Shown here: positions 1-9,091 of the stretch, piece after piece | Layout of the letters: each line of letters opens with the position of its first letter | How positions within the stretch are numbered: the first letter of the stretch is position 1 | Origin: Hyphomonadaceae bacterium | GTDB taxonomy: Bacteria; Pseudomonadota; Alphaproteobacteria; Caulobacterales; Aquidulcibacteraceae | Reading direction: 5' to 3' | Assembly (NCBI GenBank): GCA_019753105.1 | Contig: JAIELJ010000003.1 | Location: 186,001-250,000, forward strand | Length of the DNA: 64,000 bases | Translations under genes and position numbers: made by a program | The notes under the pieces: generated by a model | Databases searched by the model: none | What the model saw: only the letters and a program-made list of their open reading frames with translations | Told to the model about the DNA's origin: nothing

Positions 1-662
1 CCTGCAAGCACGCCGCCGATCAAGCCGGCGTATAAGCCCATCACGGCCGCCTCATCGGCGACGCGTCCTGCGGCTTGGCTTCGCGTTGCGCCGAGATCGC
101 ACATCACCGTCACCATTTCGCGCCGGCGCGCAGCAAGACCGCGCGCAGCAAGCGAGACGATGATCGCCATGATCAGCGCGAACGCGATCGAGCCCCAAAA
201 GGCGGCGTTGCGAACGCGCCCTGCCAGTCCGGCGCCCGCGCCTTCGTTCGGCGCTTCGATGACTTCGGCGGTCACGCCGCCTTGAGCGAGAGCGGCGACC
301 AGGTCGCCCGCAGTATCGACGTACGGGGCTGCGGGGGCCAACTCCACTTCGATGAGCCGGATTTCGGGCAGGTCTTCGGCGCGCACCTCGCCGCCAAGCA
401 AGGCGGCGGCGCGGCCAGCCGTCATGGGCGCCGCAGAGACGACCTGTTGAGCCTGCGAAAGCGCCAGTTCAGCGGCCGCAATGCCGGAAGCGCCCTCCGG
501 CGCGACCACCCGCACAATCGCGTAGTTTGAGCGAGCGGCCTCGTAATCCGCCGCCACCCGGTCGACGCCGCGCGCGGCCAGACCCGCAGCCACGGCGGCG
601 AAGGCGGCGAAAACGAGCGTCCAGAAGAGAGCGCGCTCCACGCCCGCAAAGGCGTTGATCAT
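1..662 (-). CDS. ftsX: Cell division protein FtsX (partial, C-terminal part beyond the window)
   Basis: The reading frame starts at an ATG at 660-662 that overlaps the FtsE stop (ATGA) and runs open to the left edge, about 220 codons. Seen: an N-terminal membrane segment at about residues 9-30, a periplasmic-looking region of about 120 residues, a second membrane segment at about 153-175 followed by basic residues, and the start of a third. This is the topology of FtsX, the permease-like partner of FtsE that couples the divisome to peptidoglycan hydrolases. The identification rests on topology and on the overlapping ftsE. The remaining membrane segments lie outside the window. Confidence 0.8.
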   Translation of the reverse strand, partial: MINAFAGVERALFWTLVFAAFAAVAAGLAARGVDRVAADYEAARSNYAIVRVVAPEGASGIAAAELALSQAQQVVSAAPMTAGRAAALLGGEVRAEDLPEIRLIEVELAPAAPYVDTAGDLVAALAQGGVTAEVIEAPNEGAGAGLAGRVRNAAFWGSIAFALIMAIIVSLAARGLAARRREMVTVMCDLGATRSQAAGRVADEAAVMGLYAGLIGGVLA

Positions 663-1396
663 TCGTAGGCCTCCGTCTCTTCGGAGGCTGTTTGTTTCAC
701 CAGCGAGAGCCGGCCGCGCTCCATGCGCCAGTGCGAGAGCGGGGCGCAATCGGCCAGCGACTCGTCCTGGCTCGCCACCACGACTCCAGCGCCAACCCGG
801 CGCATCTCAGCCAACAGCCGCACGATGCGGCGGCCATCGGCCGGCGACATGCCCGCGGTCGGGTCGTCAGCAAGAATGAGCGCGGGCTTGGAGGCGAGCG
901 CGCGCGCTATGGCAGCCCGATGCCGTTCCGCACCCGAAAGTTTTTCGATGGTGAGATCGGCAGCGTCAGTCAGGCCGACGAATTCCACAAGTTCTCGCAC
1001 ATCGTCGATGTAATCCCGAGGCTTCAGGCCCGCCAAACGGAGTGGCATCGCGATGTTGTCGAAGGCCGTCCAGTTCTCGATGAACGTTGGATTTTCAGCG
1101 ACATAGCCGATGCGCTTCTTCAAGTTCGCGCGGGTCCGCGCGGTCGCGCGCGCGATGTCATGGCCGAGAATTACACATCGTCCAGAACGGGGCTCGAGCG
1201 CTAGGCGTAGCAAGTGCGTGAACGTAGTCTTACCTGCAGCGGCGGGACCAGTAATAAGCGCGACCTCACCGGCGCGCGCTTCGAACTCGATCCCAAACAA
1301 TACAGTCGCGGTCTTATAACCCGCGTCCACGCCAGAAAGGCGGGCGAGCACACCTCGCTCTAGGAGGTCCTGTTCGGGGGTGGTCGCACGGGCCAT
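659..1396 (-). CDS. ftsE: FtsE-like cell division ABC ATPase with degenerate motifs
   Basis: A 245-residue ABC ATPase translationally coupled to ftsX; in bacteria FtsEX controls periplasmic cell-wall hydrolases at the septum. Seen: Walker A GPAAAGKTT at residues 50-58, signature LSGAE at 153-157, and Walker B ending in D177. Several usually invariant positions differ. The catalytic glutamate after Walker B is Asp178, the Q-loop position is Glu101, the H-loop histidine is Gln210, and the signature is SGA instead of SGG. An N-terminal extension of about 15 residues precedes the domain. The fold and partner are clear; how well it hydrolyses ATP is an open question. It is transcribed divergently from the zinc-ribbon gene. 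Confidence 0.85.
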   Translation of the reverse strand: MARATTPEQDLLERGVLARLSGVDAGYKTATVLFGIEFEARAGEVALITGPAAAGKTTFTHLLRLALEPRSGRCVILGHDIARATARTRANLKKRIGYVAENPTFIENWTAFDNIAMPLRLAGLKPRDYIDDVRELVEFVGLTDAADLTIEKLSGAERHRAAIARALASKPALILADDPTAGMSPADGRRIVRLLAEMRRVGAGVVVASQDESLADCAPLSHWRMERGRLSLVKQTASEETEAYE

Positions 1397-1460
1397 GACT
1401 GGACAAGCCGAATAGAATCAATGCACCGGATGGTACTGGGCTAATGGGCGTATCGTTAAC

Positions 1461-2366
1461 ATGATCCTGACCTGCACGTCTTGTTCGACAAGATACTACG
1501 CAGATGACGCAGCGGTCGGTCCGACGGGCCGTACTGTTCGCTGCGCCGCATGCGGGTTCTCCTGGTTTGCCGAACCGCAGCTTGAGCTGCGGACCCAAGC
1601 CGTTGCCGCCCCTGCGGAAACCCGCGCTGAAGCCGCTCCGGCACAAGAACCTCTGACACGTGAACGTGTCGAAAGATTGCGCCGCGCCGCCGAACAGCCG
1701 GGACCGGCGCCGTCTGCCGCGGCTAAATTCCGCGCCCAACAGGCCGAGCGCATGCGCCGTGAGCGCGCCCGCGCCGCCCTGGTCGTCTGGGGCGCCACCG
1801 GCGCTGCCCTGGCCGCCTCGGCGACTGGCATGGTCGCCTTCCGTCAGGACGTCGCCGAATTGTGGCCGCGCTCTGCCAGCGCGTTTGCCGCGCTCGGCTT
1901 GGACGTGAACGTCTATGGCCTCGAGTTCAACGACCTCGCCGTCGAGCGCGATTTCGATGGCGCGACGCCGATCCTTTTGGTCAGCGGCGAAGTCCGCAAC
2001 ATCGGCCGCGATGACAAGCTCGTCCCGCCGGTGCGCATCTCGCTGCGCGATACGGCCTCGGCGGAGATTTTCGAGATCGTGAACGTTGTCACCGATCAGC
2101 CGGTGGCGGCGGGCGCTTCGATCCCGTTCCAAATCCGCGTTGAGAATCCGCCGGCCGACGCTGTCGATCTCGAAGCGACGTTCGCGGCGTTCTCGGAAGC
2201 GCAATTTGCAGGCACCGCGCCGCGCGTGTCGCCGACGGCGCCTGCGCAAGAAGAGCCGCTCACACTGGACACGCCGGTTGGCGATGAGCTCATCCTCGAT
2301 GAGCCGATCACTTCAAGCGAAGCCGCGCCAGTTGAAGGTCTCGCGCTGCGCTTCAGCCAGAGCTAA
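1461..2366 (+). CDS. MJ0042-type zinc-ribbon, DUF3426-like membrane protein
   Basis: A 301-residue protein starting with a zinc ribbon: CTSC at residues 5-8 and CAAC near residue 28, the MJ0042 pattern. A basic, Ala-rich stretch follows, then one membrane segment at about residues 112-130 and a C-terminal globular domain with a conserved look (NDLAVERDFDG, then VSGEVRNIGRDD), as in DUF3426/FxLYD-like domains. Such proteins are commonly encoded beside ftsEX in alphaproteobacteria. The zinc ribbon would be cytoplasmic and the C-domain periplasmic. Its function is not known. A terminator hairpin follows it. Confidence 0.75.
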   Translation: MILTCTSCSTRYYADDAAVGPTGRTVRCAACGFSWFAEPQLELRTQAVAAPAETRAEAAPAQEPLTRERVERLRRAAEQPGPAPSAAAKFRAQQAERMRRERARAALVVWGATGAALAASATGMVAFRQDVAELWPRSASAFAALGLDVNVYGLEFNDLAVERDFDGATPILLVSGEVRNIGRDDKLVPPVRISLRDTASAEIFEIVNVVTDQPVAAGASIPFQIRVENPPADAVDLEATFAAFSEAQFAGTAPRVSPTAPAQEEPLTLDTPVGDELILDEPITSSEAAPVEGLALRFSQS

Positions 2367-2400
2367 GGCGCGAGCGGCACAGAGCCGTTCGAAAAGTCAA

Positions 2401-2440
2401 AGCCCTCCGCGTCGATGAGACGTCGGAGGGCTTTTGTTTT
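2401..2440. terminator. Bidirectional intrinsic terminator
   Basis: A 9-bp stem, AGCCCTCCG (2401-2409) with CGGAGGGCT (2424-2432), is followed by a T-rich run. It lies between two convergent genes, the zinc-ribbon gene (+) and the lipoprotein gene (-). Confidence 0.75.
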
Positions 2441-2444
2441 TCGG

Positions 2445-2969
2445 TTAGGCCCGTCGCGCGAAGTCCAGCAGCAGCGAACCGTTGGCGCCGTCCGGGATGC
2501 GGAGTTGCAGCGCATTGCCACTGGCGGTGAAATCCGGCGCGACAGTGCCGATGCGGCCGCACGTGTAGCTCAGGCTGGGTGAGGGCGTATCCGTGAAGGT
2601 CGCAGTCCAGCGATCAACTTCGCCACTGCCCGGCGCGCCGGCCCATTGAAAGACAACGCCGCCCGCCTGTTCGCTCACCTCAAGCGCTACAGCGCGTGCG
2701 TCTTGCCAACCCGTGGCCTGGCCGACGCGCACGGCGCGCGTGAGATCGTAGATGCCTGGCGTGATCGGCCCGCCCGGGAGATCGCTCGCGACTGCGGCAA
2801 CCGCTAGCGCTTCTTCAACGCGAACCATGCGCGCATTATCCGGCGTGATCGTATTGCAGGCTTGAACCTGCGGCCCGGGCGTGTCCGGCGCTTCCGCGTC
2901 TCGCTGCGCTGGCGGCGTACACGCGATCAGCAGAGCGGCGAGGGCGGCAGAGAAGAGCAAGCGGCGCAT
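2445..2969 (-). CDS. Putative lipoprotein of unknown function
   Basis: A 174-residue protein with an N-terminal export signal ending in a lipobox-like LIAC at about residues 14-17, followed by a Pro-rich linker (TPPAQRDAEAPDTPGP). The rest is a beta-rich domain with Cys38 and a second Cys near residue 137 that could pair. No family was recognised. It lies 67 bases downstream of the DUF4175 gene on the same strand and may be co-transcribed with it. Confidence 0.6.
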   Translation of the reverse strand: MRRLLFSAALAALLIACTPPAQRDAEAPDTPGPQVQACNTITPDNARMVRVEEALAVAAVASDLPGGPITPGIYDLTRAVRVGQATGWQDARAVALEVSEQAGGVVFQWAGAPGSGEVDRWTATFTDTPSPSLSYTCGRIGTVAPDFTASGNALQLRIPDGANGSLLLDFARRA

Positions 2970-3036
2970 GAAAAGCCTCCGTGGTTCCCGCAGGGCTGGA
3001 GTGTGAATCGTCCGGCGCGGCTGCGCAATGATTGTC

Positions 3037-5559
3037 TCAGCTATCGCCGAAGCGATCCATCAAGCGGCGCAGATATTCGCGCTCAGCTTCTGGGCGGTTG
3101 GGATCCTGCGCGCGCCGGCGGATTTCATCGTAGATTTCGCGCGCGCGCACAGGATCGGTTGTCGTCGGCACGGTTCCTTCGCTGTCGGAGCCGCCATTGA
3201 TCGAGCGGCCGAGCGGATCGCGGCCCGCTTCGCCAGCTTCGTTGCCCTGTTCGCCTTCGCGTTCACGATCGCGCATTTCGGCTGAGAGCGCTTCGGCGCC
3301 TTCGCGCAGATTTTCGAGCGCCGCATCCTGCGCTGCTTCGGCGGCGTCGAGATCGCCGCGGCGCAACGCATCCTCAGCGCGGCGCATGGCTTCGCCAGCG
3401 GCGTCGAGGTCTTCGCTGGGCGCTGCGCCCGCATCATCAGCCATACGCTGCGCTTCGGCTAAGCCCTGCCGGATCGCTGCTTGGCGGTCACCAAGTTGGC
3501 CGCCGCTCTGGCCGCCTTGCCCGCTTTGGCTTTGTTGTGTCTCGTCACGCAGCGCGCGCTGTTCGCCCATCGCTTCGCTGAGCTCGTCCATGCTTTGCTG
3601 GAGCGCCTGATCGCCCTCGCCACTGCCGCCTTCGCCGCCTTCAGCGAGATTGACCTGCATATTGGCGAGGATGCCGGCCAGCAGTTCGAGCAATTGCTGC
3701 GCTTCGGCATTGCGGCCTTCACGGGAGAGCCGCTCGACCTCGCGCAGCAGCTCTTCGATGTCCTGGCCGCTGATCTGCGCTTGCTCTTCGGTGTCTTCCA
3801 TATTGGCGCGTTCGCCATTGCGCAGCGCTTCGTTGACGAGCGCCTCCATGTAATTCTCGGTGGCGCGGCGGAGCGCTTCTAAAAGCTGATTGATGCGCTC
3901 TTGCGGTGCGCCCGCAGCCAATGCTTCGGCCAACTGCCGCTGGGCTTCGTCGAGCGCACGACGCGCATCGGCGGCTCCGCCATATTCCGCACGCAGCGCC
4001 GTGCGCCAGAGTGTATCGGCCGCCAAGTCCGTATCGCCAAGCTCATTGGCGACATCGAGTTCAGCCCTTGCCGTGCGGAAGCCGAGATAAACCGCAAGAT
4101 CGCGGAAGTAGCCGTCCTCGGGCATCATGGTCAGCGCATCGATCAGGCGCGCACCGTGGCGGATGCCTTCAGGAGCGCGCGCGAGGTTCGGGCGGCGATC
4201 GTAATTGCGCACTTCGATACGCTCGCCTTCAACAAGGAGACTTGGGTCCTCCATCGTTTCTTCGCGCATCGGCCTTGCGCGCTGATAGGCGCGCCGTTCG
4301 GCGAGGATGTGACGGCGAATTTCGATCGCCGCTTGCGCCAGCGGCTGTAGGAAAACGCGCTCCGGCAATGTCAGCCGCAGCGGATCGCTCACGCCCTCTT
4401 GGCCTAAAGCGTCGAACGCCACGACATAGGCCTCGACCTCCATCCCTGCATAAGGGTGTGCTGCAACATCGACCTCGACATCCTCCTCAGCTTCACGCGG
4501 ATCGCCCGCGGGAAACTCTAGCGGAGTGTCGACAGGATCAGCTTGCAACAGACCTTCAGGCGGATTGAGCGGCCGCACGCGCAAGGCGAGGCGGCGAACG
4601 CCGAAATCGTCGCTGACGCGATAGCTCAACGCCAAGTGCTCTTCCGGCAGCACATCAATAGGCGCGGAAAAGGCTGCGGATGGGCGCACGTCACGCGCTG
4701 GCGCAATGCGCCAAAAGGCGCGGGTGTGGAAGCGCACGATCTTGAGCTGTCCGGCGCCCGGCAATTCGAGCTCTGCTTGCCAAGCGCCGTCGGCAGCGCG
4801 CGCGAAGCGCACTTCGCGGCGGCCGCTCAAGCCCTCGAACACAAGAAGCGGCGCGCCAGCCGGTCCGGTAACACGCACCATTGCCGTTACTGACGGCGGC
4901 GTCTCGACGCGTTGGCCGATGACATCGCTCAGCGAAACCGGCGCGGCGTGCGTGTACTCAGCCGGTGTAAGCCAAGCCTCTACCGCGAGCTCCTGATCGC
5001 CGAGCAGCGGGCCGGGGTCGGGAAAGAACGCACGCGCCAAGCGATCCGGCGCCTGCGCGCCCGCATAGAGCACGCCCAACAGCAACGCGATCGCCAACAC
5101 AAATCGGAGCTTGAAGGGGTCGTAGTCATCGAGCCGCGCCCGCGCTGGGCCAACGCGCACACGTTGCGCGCGCTCCACGGCGCGCTCGCGCTCCCGTGCC
5201 CAGAGCGCCATCGAGAACGGATCGTACTTGGTCGGTTGATCGCGCAGCGCGTCGAAGGCGCCGGCGTCCATTTTTGAATCGGCCGCGAGCCGTGCACGCG
5301 CTTCCGCTTCTGTCGGTGCCCGCCATGCGAGGTAAGCGCGCCAACCAAGCCAGGCGAACACGCCCAGCGCGCCCAAGCTCGCCAAGCTCTGCGCCAACAT
5401 GGGCAGGGTTTCCAGCGCGCCCGCCAGCGCCAGCAGCGCCCAGACGCCCACAACGACAGCCAACGCAAAGCCCGCCCGCAACGCGCGTTCGCGCGCAATG
5501 CGGCTGCGGGCGCGAGCCGTCTCGCGCGCGAGCAGATCGAGGGCGTCCTGGTGCTTCAT
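3037..5559 (-). CDS. DUF4175 (TIGR02302-type) large membrane-anchored protein
   Basis: An 840-residue protein. Seen: two N-terminal membrane segments at about residues 27-75, a third at about 150-167, a long beta-rich periplasmic region to about residue 400, then a helical, Gln/Glu/Asp-rich C-terminal half with coiled-coil character (for example LLREVERLSREGRNAEAQQL) and a Gly/Gln-rich low-complexity stretch. This architecture and length fit the alphaproteobacterial DUF4175 family, which is often found downstream of lysA, as here. No biochemical role is established; an envelope role is plausible from topology and context only. Confidence 0.8.
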   Translation of the reverse strand: MKHQDALDLLARETARARSRIARERALRAGFALAVVVGVWALLALAGALETLPMLAQSLASLGALGVFAWLGWRAYLAWRAPTEAEARARLAADSKMDAGAFDALRDQPTKYDPFSMALWARERERAVERAQRVRVGPARARLDDYDPFKLRFVLAIALLLGVLYAGAQAPDRLARAFFPDPGPLLGDQELAVEAWLTPAEYTHAAPVSLSDVIGQRVETPPSVTAMVRVTGPAGAPLLVFEGLSGRREVRFARAADGAWQAELELPGAGQLKIVRFHTRAFWRIAPARDVRPSAAFSAPIDVLPEEHLALSYRVSDDFGVRRLALRVRPLNPPEGLLQADPVDTPLEFPAGDPREAEEDVEVDVAAHPYAGMEVEAYVVAFDALGQEGVSDPLRLTLPERVFLQPLAQAAIEIRRHILAERRAYQRARPMREETMEDPSLLVEGERIEVRNYDRRPNLARAPEGIRHGARLIDALTMMPEDGYFRDLAVYLGFRTARAELDVANELGDTDLAADTLWRTALRAEYGGAADARRALDEAQRQLAEALAAGAPQERINQLLEALRRATENYMEALVNEALRNGERANMEDTEEQAQISGQDIEELLREVERLSREGRNAEAQQLLELLAGILANMQVNLAEGGEGGSGEGDQALQQSMDELSEAMGEQRALRDETQQSQSGQGGQSGGQLGDRQAAIRQGLAEAQRMADDAGAAPSEDLDAAGEAMRRAEDALRRGDLDAAEAAQDAALENLREGAEALSAEMRDREREGEQGNEAGEAGRDPLGRSINGGSDSEGTVPTTTDPVRAREIYDEIRRRAQDPNRPEAEREYLRRLMDRFGDS

Positions 5560-5656
5560 TGACCTCCGCCGGGCCCCAGCAAAACGCGAGCCTAACCTTT
5601 TGGTTCAGGCCAAACCATGACGGTCGCCAGCGGCGGGCAGCTGTTCGTCGATAACC

Positions 5657-6235
5657 TTACTCGGCGCCCCAGGGCGCGGGCGGCGCCGGAACCGGGCGGG
5701 TCAGATCGAATTCGACACGGAAGTGCCGGTTCGGGCGGCGGAGCTCGTAAACATAAGTCCGCCCCGGATGGACCTCGACGGCCCAGACATTGGTCACCGA
5801 TTGCGGGATGTTGTTGGCGACAAAGAGATCGCGCGAGTGCTGGTCGGCGGGAAATTCCTGGCGCTCGGCTGTGCCTGCATTGGCGGTGTCGCCGCCATAT
5901 TGGGTCAGCGTGTCTTCCGATCCGTCCTCGTGGCGGTGATCGTGCTTAAGGCGCAGGCCATCGCCGGTGCGCGTGATCACCCAAGTCCGCGAGCGATCCT
6001 CGCCGACATGAAACGGCACGCGGATTTCATTGGCGCTGCACTCGCGCACTTGCATCACAAGGCGCTGGCCAGCGAATGCGGAGTCCGCTGCTTCAGTCGT
6101 CACGACACGGCCCTCGAAGCTCTGTCCGCACAGTGCGGTGAGATTGGCGAAGAACTGGTCTTGCGGCGTGCTTGGCGCCGGAGCCGAGGCGCAGGCGCTG
6201 AGCGCTAAGGCGGTTGCGGCGATTAGTGCTCTCAT
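5657..6235 (-). CDS. Putative lipoprotein of unknown function
   Basis: A 192-residue protein with a signal peptide and lipobox LSAC at about residues 12-15. The mature domain has CGQSFEGRVVT near the start, a central Arg/His-rich part (LRLKHDHRHEDGSED) and a C-terminal region ending RVEFDLTRPVP. Its ATG overlaps the lysA stop by one base (TGATG), so it is probably translated together with lysA. Related small lipoproteins occur in Caulobacterales and Hyphomonadales genomes, but no function is known to me. Confidence 0.65.
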   Translation of the reverse strand: MRALIAATALALSACASAPAPSTPQDQFFANLTALCGQSFEGRVVTTEAADSAFAGQRLVMQVRECSANEIRVPFHVGEDRSRTWVITRTGDGLRLKHDHRHEDGSEDTLTQYGGDTANAGTAERQEFPADQHSRDLFVANNIPQSVTNVWAVEVHPGRTYVYELRRPNRHFRVEFDLTRPVPAPPAPWGAE

Positions 6236-7494
6236 CAGGTTCCCCAGTCCGGAATGCTCTCCAGCTTAAGCTGATCTTCGAGCGTCCAGCGGCGGCGCAC
6301 AACGTCAAATCGTTCACCGCGCACGAGAACCTCGGGCACGAGATCGCGGGCGTTGTACGTAGAGGCCATCACCGCGCCGTAAGCGCCCGCCGTCATGAAG
6401 GCGACGAGATCGCCAGGCTTCAGCGATGCAAGCTCGCGATTGCGCGTGAACGTATCGCTGGTCTCGCAGATCGGGCCGACGACATCGTACGGCACGCGCG
6501 CATTGCTTGTGTCCGAGAGCGGCTTGATCTCGTGATAGGCTTCATAGATCGCCGGCCGGATGAGATCGTTCATCGCCGCATCGAGCACGACGATTTCCTT
6601 GTCCGGCCGCTCCTGCAAACGGATCACGCGCGAGAGCAGCACGCCTGCATTTGCAGCGATCAGGCGGCCAGGCTCAAACGCGAGCGCCACGTCGAAGCCA
6701 TCGAACACGCGCTTGGTCATGTCAGCGTAAGCTTGCGGCGAAGGCGGCGCCTGTTCGTTGAAATACGGCACGCCGAGGCCGCCGCCCAAATCCATGCGTT
6801 CGATCGAGAGGCCATCAGCGCGCAATTTCTCGCCCAGACCGCGCATGACTTTGAACGCGTCTTCGAGCGGCTTCAGATCCTTGATCTGGCTGCCGATGTG
6901 AACCGCGAGGCCTTTGGCCGAGAGATGTGGATCAGCGCTGGCGCGGGCGTAGAGCGCGAGCGCTTGTGCGTTCGAGACGCCGAACTTGGTGTCGCCCTTG
7001 CCGGTGGAAATTTTCTCGTGCCCGCCCGCGCCGACATCGGGGTTGACGCGAATGGCGATCGCGGGCGCTGCTTTCAGCGCAGCAGAGATACGCGAAAGCG
7101 TCTCCAGTTCAGCGATGCTCTCGACATTGATCTGGTGCACGCCCGTTTTCACAGCGAACGCCAGTTCAGCTTCAGTCTTGCCGACGCCGGAGAACACGAT
7201 CCGCTCGGCCGGCACGCCTGCGCGCAAAGCACGCTCGATCTCGCCCTGGCTCACCGTATCTGCGCCGGCGCCTTTTTTTGCGAGCGTGGAGAGCACAGCG
7301 ATGTTCGCGTTGGCCTTGACCGCGAACGCGACAAGCACATCGCGCGGCGTGAACGCGGCTTTGAACACGCCATAGTGACGCTCAAGCGTAGCGCTGGAAT
7401 AGACGTAAGCCGGCGTGCCGACGGCTTCGGCGATGTCCGCAAGGCGCACGCATTCGCAGAACAACGCGCCGTCGCGATACTCAAAATGGTTCAT
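6235..7494 (-). CDS. lysA: Diaminopimelate decarboxylase
   Basis: Catalyses the last step of lysine synthesis, decarboxylating meso-diaminopimelate with PLP. The start is set at the ATG at 7492-7494, which overlaps the lptM stop (TAATG) and gives the typical beginning MNHFEYRDG; a longer in-frame extension to 7572 lies inside lptM. At 419 residues the length is normal. Seen: PLP lysine Lys60 in VAFAVKANAN, HIGSQI, a glycine-rich phosphate-binding GGGLGVPY, EPGR, and the C-terminal GPICETSDTF motif that carries the catalytic Cys. It lies in the argH-lptM-lysA run, a common alphaproteobacterial arrangement. Confidence 0.96.
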   Translation of the reverse strand: MNHFEYRDGALFCECVRLADIAEAVGTPAYVYSSATLERHYGVFKAAFTPRDVLVAFAVKANANIAVLSTLAKKGAGADTVSQGEIERALRAGVPAERIVFSGVGKTEAELAFAVKTGVHQINVESIAELETLSRISAALKAAPAIAIRVNPDVGAGGHEKISTGKGDTKFGVSNAQALALYARASADPHLSAKGLAVHIGSQIKDLKPLEDAFKVMRGLGEKLRADGLSIERMDLGGGLGVPYFNEQAPPSPQAYADMTKRVFDGFDVALAFEPGRLIAANAGVLLSRVIRLQERPDKEIVVLDAAMNDLIRPAIYEAYHEIKPLSDTSNARVPYDVVGPICETSDTFTRNRELASLKPGDLVAFMTAGAYGAVMASTYNARDLVPEVLVRGERFDVVRRRWTLEDQLKLESIPDWGT

Positions 7495-7688
7495 TAGCCC
7501 GGACGAGCGCCCGACTGATATTGCGCGCAACGCGCATCTTGATCTTCGTTGTTCTCGGCTTGGCGCTGACATTCGCGACGGATCGCGTCGTCGCTGTTCC
7601 AGAGCGGATCGGGACGGTCGAGATCACCTTTGACGCCGCAGGCCGACAACATCGTCAGCGCCAGCAAACCCAGAATTACGCGGCTCAT
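7494..7688 (-). CDS. lptM: LptM-like small lipoprotein
   Basis: A 64-residue lipoprotein with signal peptide and lipobox LSAC at about residues 14-17, followed at once by GVKGDLDRP, the hallmark beginning of LptM (YifL) proteins, which assist maturation of the LptD LPS transporter. It overlaps argH upstream by four bases (ATGA) and lysA downstream by one base. The position between argH and lysA is also typical for this family. The C-terminal tail is polar and rich in Glu, Asp and Gln. Confidence 0.85.
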   Translation of the reverse strand: MSRVILGLLALTMLSACGVKGDLDRPDPLWNSDDAIRRECQRQAENNEDQDARCAQYQSGARPG

Positions 7689-9091
7689 GCGAACATCTCC
7701 TTCCAGCGCTCGATTTGCTCGCGCACGCGCTGCGGGGCGGTCCCGCCATAGCTATCCCGGCTCTCGACCGATTTTTCAACCGTCAACAGCGCCCGCGCCG
7801 CCTCGGTAATGCGGGCGTCGACCGCCTGGTACTCGCCCAAGGGGAGCAAACCCAGTTCGGCGACGCCCATTTCCTCGGCCCGACGCACGATTTTGCCTGT
7901 GATCTCGTGCGCTTCGCGGAACGGTGTCTTGAGTTCGCGCACCAGCCAATCGGCCAGATCGGTGGCGGTGGAATAGCCGCGCGCGGCGGCGGCACGCATC
8001 GCCTCGCGGTTGAAGCGCATTGTCTCGATCATGCCGATCATGGCGGTGACGGAGAGCGAGAAGGCGTCGAACGCCGAGAACGTGAGCGCCTTATCCTCTT
8101 GCAGATCCTTCGCGTAAGCGAGCGGCAGCTTCTGCACGATGGCGTTGAGCGCCGCGAAATCGGCGCCGATGCGCGCCGCCTTCGCGCGGATCAGTTCCGC
8201 CGCGTCCGGATTGCGCTTCTGCGGCATGATCGACGAACCCGTCGACCACGCATCGGACAGCGAAGCGAACGCAAATTGCGGCGAGGTCCAAAGCACGATC
8301 TCTTCGGCGAGACGCGAAAGATGCGTCGCGGCGATTGCGAGGTTTGAAAGCGCGGCCAGCGCAAAGTCGCGCGAGCCGACGGCATCGAGCGAATTCGCAG
8401 CAGGCGCATGGAAGCCCAAAGCCTTCGCCGTCATTTCGCGATCGATGGGATAGCCCGTGCCGGCTAGCGCCGCTGAACCCAGCGGACATTCCCACGCCGC
8501 TTCCAATGCGCCACCGATGAGGCGCACGCGATCGCGTTCGAACATCGAGACGTAAGCGAGCAAATGGTGGCCCAACGTGATCGGCTGCGCTGTCTGCAAA
8601 TGCGTGAAGCCGGGCATGATCCACTCGGCGCCGCCTTCGGCACGCTTCACCAAAGTCTGCTGCAGCACGCGCAGACCATCCGCCGCCTCGCGCGACGCGC
8701 GCATCGTCCAGAGCTTGAAATCGGTCGCCACCTGATCGTTGCGCGAGCGGCCGGTGTGGAGGCGCTTGCCGGCCTCGCCGATGCGTTCCGTCAGCCGCGC
8801 TTCGATGTTTAAGTGGATGTCTTCCAGGTCCGCCGAGAACGGAAACGTCCCCTCGGCGATCTCTGCGGCAATCTGGTCTAATCCCGCTTGTATCGCGGCG
8901 TTGTCTTCGCTCGTAATAATGGCTTGCGCGGCGAGCATGTCGGCGTGCGCTTTCGAGCCTTCGATGTCCTCGCGCCACAAGCGCTTGTCCACGTCGATCG
9001 AAGCGTTGATCGCCTGCATCGCGTCGGCGGGTTGGGCCGCGAAACGGCCCCCCCACATTTTCTGGCCGCCGGGAGGAGTGGAAGTGGACAC
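7685..9091 (-). CDS. argH: Argininosuccinate lyase
   Basis: Splits argininosuccinate into arginine and fumarate, the last step of arginine synthesis. Seen: the family start KMWGGRF at residues 11-17, the substrate motif TGRSRNDQ at 113-120, and the fumarase/lyase signature [12 protein letters not shown] at 285-296 with the catalytic Ser. The length of 468 is normal. The start is GTG at 9091; an ATG at 9058 would drop 11 residues and is the alternative. The GTG start lies eight bases inside the divergent tlpA-like gene start, so the two translation starts overlap. Confidence 0.96.
   Translation of the reverse strand: MSTSTPPGGQKMWGGRFAAQPADAMQAINASIDVDKRLWREDIEGSKAHADMLAAQAIITSEDNAAIQAGLDQIAAEIAEGTFPFSADLEDIHLNIEARLTERIGEAGKRLHTGRSRNDQVATDFKLWTMRASREAADGLRVLQQTLVKRAEGGAEWIMPGFTHLQTAQPITLGHHLLAYVSMFERDRVRLIGGALEAAWECPLGSAALAGTGYPIDREMTAKALGFHAPAANSLDAVGSRDFALAALSNLAIAATHLSRLAEEIVLWTSPQFAFASLSDAWSTGSSIMPQKRNPDAAELIRAKAARIGADFAALNAIVQKLPLAYAKDLQEDKALTFSAFDAFSLSVTAMIGMIETMRFNREAMRAAAARGYSTATDLADWLVRELKTPFREAHEITGKIVRRAEEMGVAELGLLPLGEYQAVDARITEAARALLTVEKSVESRDSYGGTAPQRVREQIERWKEMFA

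Noticed and set aside
6214-7497. A 427-codon open frame antisense to lysA
   Set aside because: LysA motifs are complete on the minus strand; the antisense product has no fold signature.
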